A stretch of 64,000 bases of DNA from Hemerocallis citrina (GCA_017893485.1 CM030367.1:83024853-83088852), one strand, 5' to 3'. Shown: positions 1 to 12,785, counted from the stretch's first letter. Numbers and translations are program-made. Notes: a model not told the origin generated them from the letters alone.

Positions 1-1024
1 CTCCAAGAAGCCTCCAAGCCCTCCTCGAAATCCGCGCCCCAACGGAGAAAGGAACCCCCCCCCCAAGCAAGCATTTGGAACCAACAGTAAACAATTTCAT
101 TTTTTTTGTTTTGTTTTTTGCTTTGCTGATGAAAGCCAAAGGTTTGATTTTATAAAGGAAAATTAATTTATTAATATAAGTTAATTTAATTAACCCACTA
201 AGCCTAATTAACTACCCACTCACTCAGCTCACACCCCATTCTGTCTTCCAACATTCCCGGCTAGCCAAAATTAAGTGGAGAAAGGACGTGCACGTGCATC
301 CTACGTGTACACAATTTATTAATATTTTTATTTAAATTTAAAGCATATGTTATAATATATAATATGTATTTAAATAAAATTAGTTTAATTTAATTATAAT
401 TAGATTTTTCATGCATGAATAAAAAAAATACACACGCATTTCATAAATTTATTTTGAAAGAGAATACAACCAACACGTGCACCGCAAACACGTGCGCCGC
501 ACTAAAAACAAATATTCAAAAAGATTTGATTAACGAGAAAATGTTTATAAATAATCGAAATACAACATACGAAAAATACATTTTATTAAATTTATACATG
601 CAACAATTTAATCAACACGCACGTAAAAAACACGTACATCGCACGTATTAATATATTTGAGTCAAAATATGGGAAAAATTAAATTTCAATTTATAAAGCG
701 AACTCGAACAAGTTATACAAATAAATAATTGAAATGCGTAAAAGTTTTATAATATTATACGTAAGAATATACGTAGTCGACACATGTATTGAAAGCATGT
801 GCGATACACGTAAATACACAAAGATAAAATTTAATATTTGAATTGGCTCAAATAGGATAAAAAAAAAATTTGAGAAGACGAAGAATGTATAAATAGTCAA
901 AATACAAAATACGTATGATGTTTATATTAAAATACGTTATGGGTATTACCCATAACGGTACAAAATATATGTGTATAACACCCGTGGACAAAATTGTCAT
1001 AACTAAATTTTTTAGGGTGTTACA
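1..1024. repeat. Probable LTR end of a retrotransposon, left end outside window
   Basis: The stretch is AT-rich, has no credible coding region and ends in GGGTGTTACA, the terminus seen at the ends of several well-bounded LTRs in this window (for example 34148-34157). Directly to its right a repeat-derived reading frame starts abruptly, as expected at an insertion edge. It contains several ACGTGC/GCACGT motifs (around 286-300, 475-500 and 610-645). The other end and a target duplication cannot be checked because the window starts inside it. This is an inference from the terminal motif and the abrupt change of composition. Confidence 0.4.
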
Positions 1025-2164
1025 GGAGAAGAGGGTGGCTGACTTTATGTTGGAGTTGAAGAAGGCACGAGCTGAGACGGTGTTGGTAGTAAAGGCCGCA
1101 GAGGCCAAGGTGGAGGCCGGGGCCAAGGCCAAGCTGTAGAGTGAGATTGATAAGTCTTATGCTCGGGCTATCTCTCACATGGCGGAGCGTATTCCCGACT
1201 TCACAAGAAAAGGGTACAACTTGATGCTCCATCCTGAAGAGGCTCATGGTGGGATGGAGGTAGGGAGGATGGAGATGATGGAAGCACTCCTGTGGAGGGC
1301 GCGAAGAGTGGCTCGAGGAAGAAAAGCAAGGGGAAGGAGGTGGTTGGGGGCTCCTTGCCCTTAGTTCCACCAAGGCAGGTGGACATTTGATTCATCCATC
1401 GTGGTTTTAGTTGCTTTTGTTTATGATTTTTGTATGATGCCATATCGCGGGCTGACCACCGCACCCTTGTATCTTCCTTTTAGTAGATGAAAAAAATGCT
1501 TTCTCGTTTTATCAACACTTGTGTATTGTTATGGTGTACTTAGAGTTACTCTAAGTTGCGACATTTTGTTGTTGATCACTTTTGTGACTATATCCCTTGT
1601 CTTGTTGATGTTGAGATAACTTTTTGATCCTCGTCGATAGATGATTGCGGGAGCAAGGGAAAAGTCCCGAGGTGATGAGGTTGAGCAGCTTCGCAAGAGG
1701 TTGTGCATAACTGAGTTAGCGCATGATCGATTGCGTGATCAATCAGAGGATGAGTGGTTGGAGATAGTTTGTCTTAAGTCAGTGCTAGTCGAGAGGGATT
1801 ATGCTAGTCGAGAGGGATTGTGAGTTAACCTTTATGAGTGTTGATCGCCTCGCCGGTATGCCCTTACTCCCAAAAGTGACGAAGGAAAGTGTTGGGGAGT
1901 ATGCTCTTCTTAGATATGTGCTTGATAAGAAGGATTTGGAGATATCGTCTCCAAAAGAAGCTTGGGGGGGCTGCACACAGCTAGCACTTCGCGAACTGCT
2001 AGTGTGAGAAAGGGTGCAACGGTTGGTGGAGCAGGGTCAACTGTTAGAGGAGCGGGTCCAAATGAACGGGTGACCCTCTTCATCTTGGTAATGCTCAGAG
2101 TGGGGTGACCGAATTTTCAAACTTGGCTTCTACTTGTGGAGGGTCATGTGCGTTTGGTCATGGT
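1025..2164 (+). pseudogene. Decayed repeat-derived coding remnant, left half
   Basis: Several short plus-strand frames have coding-like composition: 1025-1139 (a Lys/Ala/Glu-rich coiled-coil-like segment), 1140-1364 (with SYARAISHMAERIPDF just after a TAG stop) and 1641-2007 (charged, rich in Glu and Arg). They are separated by stops and frame changes. A direct duplication of TATGCTAGTCGAGAGGGATT-like sequence lies near 1778-1820. I do not recognise a conserved domain. Sequence at 11574-12158 continues this unit beyond the LTR element that splits it, and that continuation resembles the 59-bp array region at 34.6-36.8 kb. The remnant is therefore probably internal sequence of another Tat/Ogre-like derivative. 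Confidence 0.35.
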
Positions 2165-5100
2165 TGTAATACCCCGCAAAATAGCATATGGCTATTTTTG
2201 CGTAGTAATCCGTGCACGTCTGAGTATTGCACATGATTACACATTTCTAATATTTATCAGTTTTAATTGAGAGATTTCAGACACATGAGCCGTTCTGAAC
2301 CCAATGAGATAAACTCGGAATATCTTCTCAATTAAACAGTGGTTTTGTCCCAATTGTTTTGACCAGACAATTGTCGGGAGAAATTTTTAATTTCTATAAA
2401 ACATGTATTTTTATAGATTTTAAATTATATATATTGGTTATTTTCAACTAAACTAGTACTTGAATTGAATGTGGGTTGTATTTGTGCACTAGGGTTAGAA
2501 TTGGGGTATGGTGACCTAGGGTTCTTTGACCTAACCTACGGTTAGGAACCCTAGCATCATATGATCATAGCTAGGATCTTGATGGAGACCCAATGGAGAA
2601 AATATTTCACCATGTGTGTGTTTGACTTCAAGAGATGAGAAGTTTCCAAGAAACATCAAAATTTGTGTGTTGGCCTTCTTCTCAACCTTTCATCCCTTCA
2701 TCAATCCAACCCTCCATCTACACCCTCCACCTCATCACCTCACCCTACCCCCACCCACCTCAATTTTCGGCCCACACCAAACCCTAGGACCCCTCCATCT
2801 TTTATAAATAAACCCACTTCACTCACCTTCTCATCTTCTTCTCATTTTACTTTGTTCAAAAAAAAAGATGAAGATTTTTTTTAGTCGAGATTTGGTAGGG
2901 GAGAAGAAGAAGTACAGTGGAGAGTGTGAAGCTTCTACAAGAGCAAGGAGTAAAGCAAAGGAAGGGAGCTAAAGCTAGGGGAGATTCTCTTACAACAAGG
3001 TGGGTGATCTTCTCAACTCTAAAATTTAGTTTTTGTGTGTATATGAGTTTTAACATGTGGTAGTAGCTAAAAGAAATCTTGTTGCATTGTATAAAAATAT
3101 AGCATGCTAAGAAAAAGATGGTCGTATGGTAAAACGATTTTTCTTAAACTTTTGCTAGGAGCATGTTTGTAAGGGTAAGTTTGAGAATTTCTTTCTCTCA
3201 AATAGTTCAAAATGTTGATCTCAAATTTGGGTGATTTGTTCTTCTATGTATGTAGAGCATTCATGAAATTAATTATAATTTTTAGAAGCAATTTAGTAGC
3301 CCAAACACCGAGTCCAACTCAGGACAGTAAGCAGCCGAAATGGCTGCTGGCTGTGTGAAATTTGTGGTGTTTTTCCGATTTGGTAACTCAAAATTGGCTG
3401 GGTAATTTGAGCTGAAAATTGGTTTGGACACTCTTGTATGTGTCTAAAACTATAGTCTTTAATTTCATAATTTTCCAAGGTCGTTTGATACCTCGAACAA
3501 TTTGTAGAATGCGGCTGGTCTGGGAGTGGTGGCTGAAGCTGACTGTGTTAGGACTGAAGTTCAAAAGACCATAACTACTTGTGTGTACATGAGATTGCTA
3601 TGAAATTTTGGGAGTATCTTATGGTATGATTCTAATTGATCATTCTCAAATTTTAGAATTGTTGAGATCATTTGATGAGTTTTCAAAAATAAACCGTATA
3701 TGGTGGCAAAAACCCTGTTCAAAGAGCAGCTGAAATTGTATGCTATATTTGAGGAGTCATAACTCATTATGTGATATAAATCTGAATGTGAATTTTGAAC
3801 GCAATGAAATGGTATATGTGTGGATTAAGAATTAAAAATTTCATGATCATTGGTCTTATGTTTGATTTATTATTGAATTTCAAGGTGAACTAGGTTCAGC
3901 CTAGTGCAAATCGACTGGTCTGTGAAGACGTTAAATTCTGGATTTATACGTTACGAATTTGGGAAATTGACCAACTGGAGATTTGTAGTAGGGATTCATA
4001 ACTTTATAACCCAAATGGAATTTTTTAATTCCAGTTTGTAGCTTGAGAGTTATGATTTTTCAAAGATTAGGGCAGATCCAGTCTAGTCGAAGCCATGTTT
4101 ATTGAAGAGTCAACTTTTCCCCTGTTTGCGCACCTGATGGAATTTGTTATTTACGAGGACTTTAATGATTGAATCTAAGAATGTATTCAACAAGGAAGTT
4201 GTATTAGATACTTCCACCTTTCTATAGAATCCAGAATTGAGTAATTCCGATGAGCGAGCAAAATTTTATGATGTTGGAAAGGTGCATCAAGTGCAAGAAG
4301 GAACATACTGCTGAGAGTGTATGAAGTGTTTAGAGTGTCAGGATGATTGAATTTGAGGAAATGGTTAACTGGAGAGTTGTAGCCTAGGGTCTTAGCTTTC
4401 CAGAATGGGTGGTATCAAGCAAATCTGAGCTGTGTGTTGGAAGTTGTGGTTGTTGCAAGTTTAGCAACTTGTTGTTTAGTTTGACTTCGAGCTCAAGTTA
4501 GCTCGGGGACTTGAGTTCTTCTAAGAATGTGAGGGAGTCTTTGACTAGGAGATTACAGTGGTTCTCCCTACCCTTCTAGAAATTCTGATTGTGTTGGTTT
4601 TTGAGGAGCGTAGCTTGAGTTATAGCGACTGTAATTTCTTGAACTATTTCATCGGACAATTGATGATGAACCCTCTGCATACTGCAGTGTGGTGATCATG
4701 AGCTATCGAGTTTTAATGATGTTTTTAGCATTTCATTTGGAACTTAGATAAGTTCCTGTGCTTAGTACTCATGGTGGACATGAGTGAATTGGGTTATAGC
4801 TCTGGTCGGATTGTGTTTGGTGTCCCGATGCCTGAGTTTGTCAATGGTCAGGAATTGATGATTGTGCGTGTGCTTACCTTTCTTGAATTATATTGCATCC
4901 TTGGGGCACCATTGGACTACTCGCTGAGGGTCTCCGGCCGGGATTATTTGGTCACTGACCTGTGAATGTATTGGGAATCAGTGGATGTGATTCTCGTGAT
5001 GATTGTTATTTTGACATACTAGTCAGGCTCGGCATTGTTTGATTGACACCGAGTATATTTTGGGTAACAACATGTTTTCAGTAAACTGCATTGATTAGGT

Positions 5101-6262
5101 TTTCCTTTATTATTTCGCTCGAAGACCGAATTGGTATTAGGGGTGATTCCCTATAATCCAACTCGTTCTGAGAGTTAGCACAGGTGGTGATACTATGGGA
5201 TTGTCTCTTCCTGTTATTAGGGATACGTGTTGATGTGCATATCTTGCACTGTTGATTCTTGAAGTACCATGGTAAGAACGGGATGTCGATTTCCTGGCGG
5301 ATATAGGGTTTTTTTAGACATTCGAGCCCATCATGTTCTTTGTTGGTTGACATGAATGGATCATAATGGATCTTCTACGCAATGGATATATTGCTGCATA
5401 TCTGTAAGTTCGTCACAGCTTTCGAGGAGGGTCCGATGCAATAATTATTGGTGACAACAGGGTAGCGCACCGAATTATTTCTTTTTATACCTTCTCTACC
5501 ATGTCATACTATCAGGAACAGGAAGTGGACCGAATTAGAATGCATTGCATAGCGAGGGTTCAAATCCCTGAACTGGAGAACCAGCTTGATCTGGAGCATA
5601 TGTAGTATTGGATGCATGTGTGTCCAATCTTACTTACATTAGATTAAGTGCATCTGTTCTGTACTCTGTGCTTTATATTAGACTTCAAGTCATGGCATAC
5701 ACGAACACTAGGAAATCAGGATACATACTTCTTTTCCATTCAAGATGAATTATGGGTGTGATAGTTGGAGATCGCTGTTTTCTTATCAGCATTGCGTCAG
5801 TAGAATTACTGAATTACCCCATCTTTTAGGTACATGGATACCAGGTCACGAGGGCAGGAGAGCCTAAGATCTGCAGGGCATTCAAGGAAAATGGCATATA
5901 CATGCCTACCATTCGAGCGGGTGCAGCAATATCAGAGTCGCATAGCAAAAGGCTCAAGTCCCAGGGAGGCAGATAGACCACTCAGCAGAGTTTTTGGCAA
6001 TGACCAATCGATTGCTGATCTGGAAGACAGCTGACAGCTTCGCAAGAGGAGCCTGAATATTCTTTGTAATTAGTTGTAATAAGTTATGTAATTTGTATTC
6101 CTTGTTCAAGGAGAAATTGATATTTGTAATTATTGATGTAATAACTCTGATGGCAATAAAAGTGTTTAAATTTCTGTGTTATTTACTGTATTGAAATGCA
6201 TTTGAAGGCAAAAATCCTGGTTGTGTCACGGATGTCCAGTGACGGGGATCCGAGGCACTACA
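2165..6262 (+). repeat. 5' LTR of the LARD-like element (4098 bp)
   Basis: It matches 7541-11573 almost end to end in the same orientation. Its short coding-looking frames (for example around 2616-2884) are proline- and serine-rich stretches of LTR and not genes. A TATA box lies at 2803-2810. Confidence 0.93.
2803..2810 (+). promoter_or_regulatory. Predicted LTR core promoter TATA box (5' LTR)
   Basis: TATAAATA lies about 640 bp into the LTR, followed by a CT-rich stretch with CACTTCACTCACC. The same box is kept in the other LTR at 8179-8186. Position and conservation fit a U3/R promoter. The start of transcription is not shown by the sequence. Confidence 0.55.
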
Positions 6263-6266
6263 GAAG

Positions 6267-6277
6267 TGGTATCAGAG
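6267..6277 (+). other. Primer binding site (tRNA-iMet type)
   Basis: TGGTATCAGAG begins 4 bases after the LTR end. It is complementary to the 3' end of plant initiator methionine tRNA, the usual primer for minus-strand DNA synthesis in many plant LTR retrotransposons. Confidence 0.85.
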
Positions 6278-6423
6278 TTGACTTCAAACTGTAATCTAAT
6301 ACAGTAGGAAATTAAAACTTAAGGTGCCAGTTAGAGGCAGGATTGTGTTCAGATAATTCGAGCAATCGATATATATCTGAGATTCCTCTCTAAACCAAGA
6401 CTGAACTCGTTATATTTTGCAGA

Positions 6424-6777
6424 ATGGTATTTAAAGATATCTTCATCAGTCATGTGTCAGTGACGGCAGATGAACCAATGCCTACGAATGGACCAATGTC
6501 AATGGAAGAAGAAATAATGGAAGTTCCACAACAGGCCAAGAAAGAAAAGGATTTACCCCCACCATCATCAAGGCCAACCGTGGAGCAACAGATAAAAACT
6601 GACATATATCTGAGACTGAAGATGCTGAGGGAAAGTAAGGACAAAGAGGTTCGCCAAGCCGAGCAACAGATTGCACACCCGAAGGAAGAGCAAAAGCAAC
6701 TTCAATCTTATATGACACGCTTACAGGATCATCGGTGGGAACTCCAGGAAGACTTTTTCAATATGCTTCCTGGATGA
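6424..6777 (+). CDS. Short unassigned ORF in the LARD internal region (117 aa)
   Basis: This is the only sizeable frame between the two LTRs, opening at ATG 6424. The N-terminal 45 residues are acidic and proline-containing. Residues about 50-110 are rich in Glu, Lys, Gln and Arg with leucine spacing (QQIKTDIYLRLKMLRESKDK) and look like a coiled coil. There is no zinc knuckle, no DTG/DSG protease motif and no RT. It could be a leftover of a gag-like protein, or it could simply be an open stretch. It starts about 160 bp after the primer binding site, where gag would start in a full element, which slightly favours a gag remnant. Confidence 0.35.
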   Translation: MVFKDIFISHVSVTADEPMPTNGPMSMEEEIMEVPQQAKKEKDLPPPSSRPTVEQQIKTDIYLRLKMLRESKDKEVRQAEQQIAHPKEEQKQLQSYMTRLQDHRWELQEDFFNMLPG

Positions 6778-6954
6778 ATGACTTTTCTTCTAATTAAACT
6801 TAGTTTGGCAGGTAGGATGATCATAAATCATATGGTAGTGCTTTCCAACTTTTGATTGTGATCTTCCCTATATATGAACCAGTCTCAATGTATTTCATTT
6901 TTCTTGCAAGCTTAGTACAGTCGTGTTCAGCGGCGACTAGTCTGTAACCAGACA

Positions 6955-7150
6955 TCATGGGAGGTAAACATGCAACTGGATACCGGAAAGAAAATCTGCA
7001 ACCGAAGGTCTAGAAGGCAAACATGCAACTGGATATCGGAAGGCAACCTGCAACCGAATGTCCAAGAGGCAAACCTGCAACTAGATATCGGAAGGCAAGT
7101 CTGCATCCGAATGTTCAAAATGCAAAACTACAACTGGATGTCGATTCATA
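6955..7150 (+). repeat. Tandem repeat, about 52-53 bp unit, 3.5 copies
   Basis: Units begin near 6966, 7019, 7071 and 7125 and share AAACATGCAACTGGATA and GGAAGGCAA blocks. They occupy the middle of the LARD internal region, downstream of the short ORF. A role is unknown. Confidence 0.75.
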
Positions 7151-7527
7151 ACCTGATGTGCAGGTAACAAGAGCTGCTGGAAGATCAGAATAAAATGTGC
7201 GACTTCATCCCTTCTAAGGAGGGAGTGACTACCGACCAGCAGGAGTCGTAAATAAAGAGTAAGTCAGCACCACTTACGGAAAAAAGACAAGCAAAGTAAT
7301 GTAGCTATAGTCTACTACAGAACAGAAACAGAGGAATGTCAGCAACAACTTCATGATTGATCTTTTCAGAAGACTGAAGAGCAACAATTTAACTTGGTGG
7401 AAGACTAGTTTGTCGAGAATATCACTCGGGGAACTGGAGATGGTTCATGGAAATATCTCATGAACCATAGGTGATTGTGTATTTGTTTTCTTCTCCACTG
7501 GCATCGTTCTGAGGACAGAACGATTCT

Positions 7528-7540
7528 AAGGAGGGAGTGA
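7528..7540 (+). other. Polypurine tract of the LARD-like element
   Basis: AAGGAGGGAGTGA sits immediately before the 3' LTR and would prime plus-strand DNA synthesis. A near-identical tract borders the Tekay LTR at 59422-59438 on the minus strand. Confidence 0.8.
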
Positions 7541-10500
7541 TGTAATACCCCGCAAAATAGCATATGGCTATTTTTGCATAGTAATCCATGCACGTCTGAG
7601 TATTGCACACGATTACACATTTCTAATAATTATCAGTTTTAATTGAGAGATTTCAGATATATGAGCTGTTCTGAACCCGATAAGGTAAACTCGGAATATC
7701 TTCTCGATTAAACTGTGGTTTTGTCCCGATTGTTTTGACCAGACAATTGTCGGGAGAAAATTTTAATTTCTATAAAACATGTATTTTAATAGATTTTAAA
7801 TTACATATATTGGTTATTTTCAATTAAACTAGTGCTTGAATTGAATGTGGGTTGTATTTGTGCACTAGGGTTAGAATTGGGGTATGGTGACGTCGGGTTC
7901 CTTGACCTAACCTAGGGTTAGGAACCCTAGCATCATATGATCATAGCTAGGATCCTGATGGAGATCCAATGGTGAAAATATTTCACCATGTGTGTGTTTG
8001 ACTTCAAGAGATCAGAAGTTTCCAAGAAACATCAAAATTGGTATGTTGGCCTTCACATCAACCTTTCATCCCTTCACCCATCCCACCCTCCATCTACACC
8101 CTCCACTTCATCACCTCACTCCACCCCCACCCACCTCAATTTTCGGCCCACACCAAACCCTAGGACCCCTCCATCTTCTATAAATAAACACACTTCACTC
8201 ACCTTCTCATCTTCTTCTCATTTTTACTTTGTTCAAAAAAAAATGAAGATTTTTTTCAGTAGAGATTTGGTAGGGGAGAAGAAGTGTAGTGGAGAGTGTG
8301 GAACTTCTACAAGAGCAAGGAGTAAAGCAAAGGAAGGGAGCTAAAGCTAGGGGAGATTCTCTTACAACATGGTGGGTGATCTTCTCAACTCTAAAATTTA
8401 GTTTTTGTGTGTATATGAGTTTTGGCATGTGGTAGTAGCTAAAAGAAATCTTGTTGCCTTATATGGAAATATAGCATGCTAAGAAAAAGATGGTTGTATG
8501 GTAGAACAATATTTCTTGAACTTTTCCTAGGAGCATGTTTGTAAGGGTAAGTTTAAGAATTTTTTTCTCTCAAAAAGTTCTGAACTTTGAGCTCAAATTT
8601 GGGGAATTTGTTCCTCTATGTATGTAGAACATTCATGAATTTTTTCATAATTTTTAGAAGAAATTTAGTAGCCCGAACACCGAGTCCAACTCAGGACAGT
8701 AAGCAGCCGAAATGGCTGTTGGATGTGTGAAATTTGCGGTGTGTTTCTGGTTTTGTAACTCAAAATTGGCTAAGTAATTTGAGCTGAAATTTAATTTGGA
8801 TACTCTTGTATGCGTATAAAACTATAGTATTTAATTTCATAATTTTCCGAGGTCGTTTGATGCCTCGAACAATTTGTAAAATGCGACTGGTCTGGGAGTG
8901 GTGGCTGAAGCTGACTGTGTTTGGACTGAAGTTCAAAAGACCATAACTACTTGTGTGTACATTAGATTATTATTAAAATTTGGGAGTATCTTATGGTATG
9001 ATTCTATTGGATGATTCTCAAATTTTAGAATTTTTTGAGATCATTTGATGAGGTTTCAAAAATAAGCCGTTTATGGTGGCAAAAACCCTGTTGAAAGAGC
9101 AGCTGAAATTGTATGCTATATTTGAGGAGTCATAACTCATTGTGTGATATGAATCTGAATGTGAATTTTGGACACAATGAAATGGTATATGTTTGGATTA
9201 AGAATCTCAAATTTCATGAGCATTGGACTTAGGTTTGATTTATTATTGAATTTCAAGGTGAACTAGGTTCAGCCTAGTGCAAATCGACTGGTCTGTGAAG
9301 ATGTTAAATTCTGGATTTATACGTTACGAATTTGGAAAATTGACTAACTAGAGATTTGTAGTAGGGATTCATAGATTTCTAACCCAGCTGGAATTTTGTA
9401 ATTCCAGTTTGTAGGTGGAGAGTTATGATTTTTCAAATATTAGGGCAGATCCAGTCTAGTCGAAGCACTATTTATTGAAAAGTCAACCTTTTCCCTGTTT
9501 GCGCACCTGATGGAATTTGTTGTTTTCGAGGACTTTAATGATTGAATCTGAGAATGTGTTCAACTAGGAAGTTGTAGTTGACACTTCCATCTTTTTATAG
9601 AATTCGGAATTAAGTAATTCCGATGTGCGAGCAAAATTTTATGATGTTGGAAAGGTGCAGCAAGTGCAGGAAGGAACATACCGCTGAGAGTGTATGAGGT
9701 GTTTAGAGTGTCAAAATGATTGAATTTGAGGAAATGGTTAACTAGAAAGTTGTAGTCTAGGGTCTTAGCTTTCGAGAATGGGTTGTATCAAGTAAATCTG
9801 AGCTGTGTGTTGGAAGTTATGGTTGTTGCAAGTTTAGCAACCTGTTGTTTAGTTTGACTTCGAGCTCAAGTTAGCTCGGGGACTTGAATTCTTTTAAGAA
9901 TGTGAGGGAGTCGTCTAATGGGAGATTGTAGTGGATCTCACTACCCTTCTAGAAATTCTGATTGTGTTGGATTTCAAGGAGTGTAGCTTGAGTTATAGCT
10001 ACTGCTATTTCTTGAACTATTTCATCAGACAATTGATGAGGAACCCTCTGCATACCGCAGTGTGGTGATCATGAGCTATCGGGTTTTTATTGATGTTTTT
10101 AGCATTTCATTTGGAACTTAGACAAGTTCCTGTGCTTATTACTCATGGTGGACATGGCTTAATTGGGTTATAGCTCTGGTCGGTTTGTCTTTGGTGTCCC
10201 GATGCCTGAGTCTGTCAATGATCAGGAATTGATGATTGTGTGTGTGCTTACCTTCCTTGAATTATATTGATCCTTGGGGCACCGTTGGACTACTCGCTGA
10301 GGGTCACGGGCCGGAATTATTTGGTTGCTGACCTGTAAAGGTATTAGGAATCAGTGGATTTGACTCCCGTGATGACTGTTATTTTGGCAGACCAGTCAGG
10401 CTCGGCATTGTTTTATTGACACCGTGTATATTTTGGGTAACAACATGTTTTCAATAAACTGCATTGATTTGGTTTTCCTTTATTTTTTCGCTCAAAGACC

Positions 10501-11573
10501 AAATTGGTGTTAGGGGTGATTCCCTATAATCCAACTCGTTCTGAGAGTTAGCACTATGTGGTGATACTATGGGATTGTCTCTTCCTGTCATTAGGGATAC
10601 ATGCTGCTGTGCGTATCTTGCACTGTTGATTCTTGAAGTACCATGGTAAGAACGGGATGTCAATTTCCTGGCGGATATGGGGTTTTTTTTAGACCTTCGA
10701 GGTCGTTATGTTCTATATTGGTGGACATGAACGGATCATAATGGATCGTCTGCGCAATGGATATGTTGCTGCATATCTGTAAGTTTGTCACAACTTTCGA
10801 GGAGGGTCCGATGCAATAATTATTGGTGACAACGGAGTAGCGCCCCAAATTATTTCTTTTTATAGCTCTTCAACCATGTCATACTATCAGGAACAGAAAG
10901 TGGACTGAATTAGAATACATTGCATAGCGAGGGTTCAAATCCCTGAACTAGAGAAACAACTTGATCTGAGGCACATGTAGTATGGGATGCATGTGTGTCC
11001 AGTCTTGCTTACATTAGATTGAGTACATCTATTCTGTACTCTGTGCTTTGTATTAAACTTCAAGTCATAGCATACACGAACACTAGGAAATCTGGATACA
11101 TACTTCTTTTCCATTCAAGGTGAATTATGTGTGTGATAGTTGGAGATCGCTGTTTTCTTGCCCAAGATCAGTAGGGCATCTAGGGAGAATGGCAGTATAC
11201 ATGCCTACCATTCGACCGGGTGTAGAAATATCAGAGTCACGTAGCAGAAGGCTCAAGCCAATGGGCAAATCCCAGGGAGGCAAATAGACCACTCAACGGA
11301 GTTTTCGGCAATGACCAATCTATTGCCGATCTGGAAGACAGCTGACAGCTTCGCAAGAGGACCCTAAATATTCTTTGTAATCAGTTGTAATAAGTTATGT
11401 AATTTGTATTCCTTGTTCAAGGACAAATTGATATTTATAATTATTGATGTAATAACTTTGATGGAAATAAAAGTGTTTAAGTTTTCGTGTTATTTACTGT
11501 GTTGAGATGCATTTGAAGTCAAAGATTCTGGTTGTTTCACGGATGTCCGGTGACGGGAATCCGAGGCGCTACA
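7541..11573 (+). repeat. 3' LTR of the LARD-like element (4033 bp)
   Basis: Direct repeat of 2165-6262, ending GAGGCGCTACA next to the target duplication ATGGT. It carries TATAAATA at 8179-8186. It is slightly shorter than the 5' copy because of small deletions, for example around 11160-11180. Confidence 0.93.
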
Positions 11574-12158
11574 ATGGTCCCCAGACTCAGTTCACGGGAT
11601 TGGCGCTTCCCGCCAAGGGTTCAAGGAACCCATGAGAGGTGTTGCCCGTCAAAAAGCCTGCGATGAGGCTTGCATCCCTTAGGAGGATAATTCCTAACCC
11701 ACGCAGCTGAAAGGATGGTCTGTAGAACATCTTGCAAGACTACGATATCGCTTAGCATTTTTGCAAACTTTTGTAGTGATGATTTCATTTGAAGTTGTAG
11801 ACTAATTGTAGTTCGGCAATTGTAACACTGCTCATAGTTTTGTACTTGTAAATTTTGGTATTGATATTGGATCCAAGACATAGATTTGTGATAATCCTGC
11901 AGTTGTAGAGAAAGTTGTTGTTTGTGCAACGAAAAACTCTTTTATATGCTTGATCCTTGCTGTGTAATTTGTTGTATGAAGTTGATGAGTAGTTGACAGA
12001 GCTTTTGCGAAAAGAAAAGTGTTGAAATCGTTGTTTGGAGTTAACGAGTTGTTGATGGAGATGGAGCAGTGTGCGGAGCGTTTGATGGAGTTGGAACTTA
12101 TTTGTTTTGTAGCTCGCTAGTTGTAGGAGCGACTCTTGGGAAGAGTCGCGCTCAATCT
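11574..12158 (+). repeat. Right half of the old repeat split by the LARD-like element
   Basis: This is the continuation of 1025-2164 beyond the insertion. From about 11980 it contains GGAGTTAACGAGTTGTTGATGG-type sequence like the 59-bp array at 34577-36780, and from 12115 it resembles the stretch near 37390 (TAGTTGTAGgAGC). It is therefore probably Tat/Ogre-like internal sequence. No intact gene is seen. Confidence 0.5.
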
Positions 12159-12766
12159 ATTGCTTCTTATTTTGGTGTGGAAGCAAACAGATAGTGTGTT
12201 TATATTTTGAACGAAATAACTAAAGATCTAACCTTTGATTGTCCCCGTAAAAAATCTTTAGAGCTCCTAAGATTGGATCTGAAACGTTGAAAGAGATCCT
12301 TTATCTGAAACTGACGATTGCTGATGTGACCGATGGACCTGCACAATGTCTGAAACATTAGGGTTGGCACCGGTGACAGACCCTCCGACACACAAGTCAG
12401 AACCAAAGAAAAAAATAGTTTGAGAGTAAAAAGAGAGATTACCTTCTGACTGAGGGAGGAAGGAGGGTATATATAGGCCTGATAAACAGTTAGAAGATTA
12501 ATATAAATCTGTTATCTCCTGTTGATTCTCTCCCTTAAGAGATAGAATTGGTTACTCTTTTGATGGGAACAAGATATTCGACTTACAACTCTCATGGACT
12601 GGGTGTCGCTCTTGGTGAGCCCATTCGCTTTTAACAGGCTTGAAAGCGGCACATGTATTATTAATGATCCTGAAGAAGGCCCAGACCTGTTAATTGGCCT
12701 ATAGAATCTTTAAGATCCGTACTGGAATCGTACGGCTCTGATTTGCTATGATTTTTACCATCATCA
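12159..12766 (-). repeat. 3' LTR of the Tat/Ogre-like derivative
   Basis: It aligns with 39215-39839 through shared blocks such as CAGACCCTCCGAC and TCAGAACCAAAG. On the minus strand it starts TGATGATGGTAAAAAT. The terminal TG/CA at the left edge has decayed. Confidence 0.7.
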
Positions 12767-12785
12767 TAAGCCCCCTACTCCCGGA
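12767..12785 (-). other. Polypurine tract next to the Tat-like 3' LTR
   Basis: On the minus strand the bases directly before the LTR read CTTCCGGGAGTAGGGGGCTT, a purine-rich tract in the expected position for plus-strand priming. It supports reading this copy as the 3' LTR of a minus-strand element. Confidence 0.6.

Larger units (their letters stand above)
2165..11573 (+). mobile_element. Long non-autonomous LTR retrotransposon (LARD-like), complete with target duplication
   Basis: Two long direct repeats (2165-6262 and 7541-11573) start TGTAATACCCCG and end in CTACA. They flank only 1278 bp of internal DNA. The element is bounded by a perfect 5-bp target duplication ATGGT (2160-2164 and 11574-11578). 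A primer binding site TGGTATCAGAG lies 4 bp after the left LTR and a purine tract AAGGAGGGAGTGA ends exactly at the right LTR, which sets the plus orientation. No protease, RT, RNase H or integrase is present, so the element must borrow these enzymes. LTRs of 4 kb around a tiny non-coding core fit the class called LARD. By eye the LTRs differ at about 10 of the first 155 bases, mostly transitions, so it is not brand new. Confidence 0.92.

Noticed and set aside
2616..2884. Proline-rich ORFs repeated at about 7988-8344
   Set aside because: They lie at the same place in both LTRs of the LARD-like element and change frame and length between copies; LTR leader, not a gene.
6424..6777. Host regulatory protein as explanation of the 117-aa ORF
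   Set aside because: It lies entirely between two LTRs of one element and has no recognisable domain; kept only as a possible element ORF.
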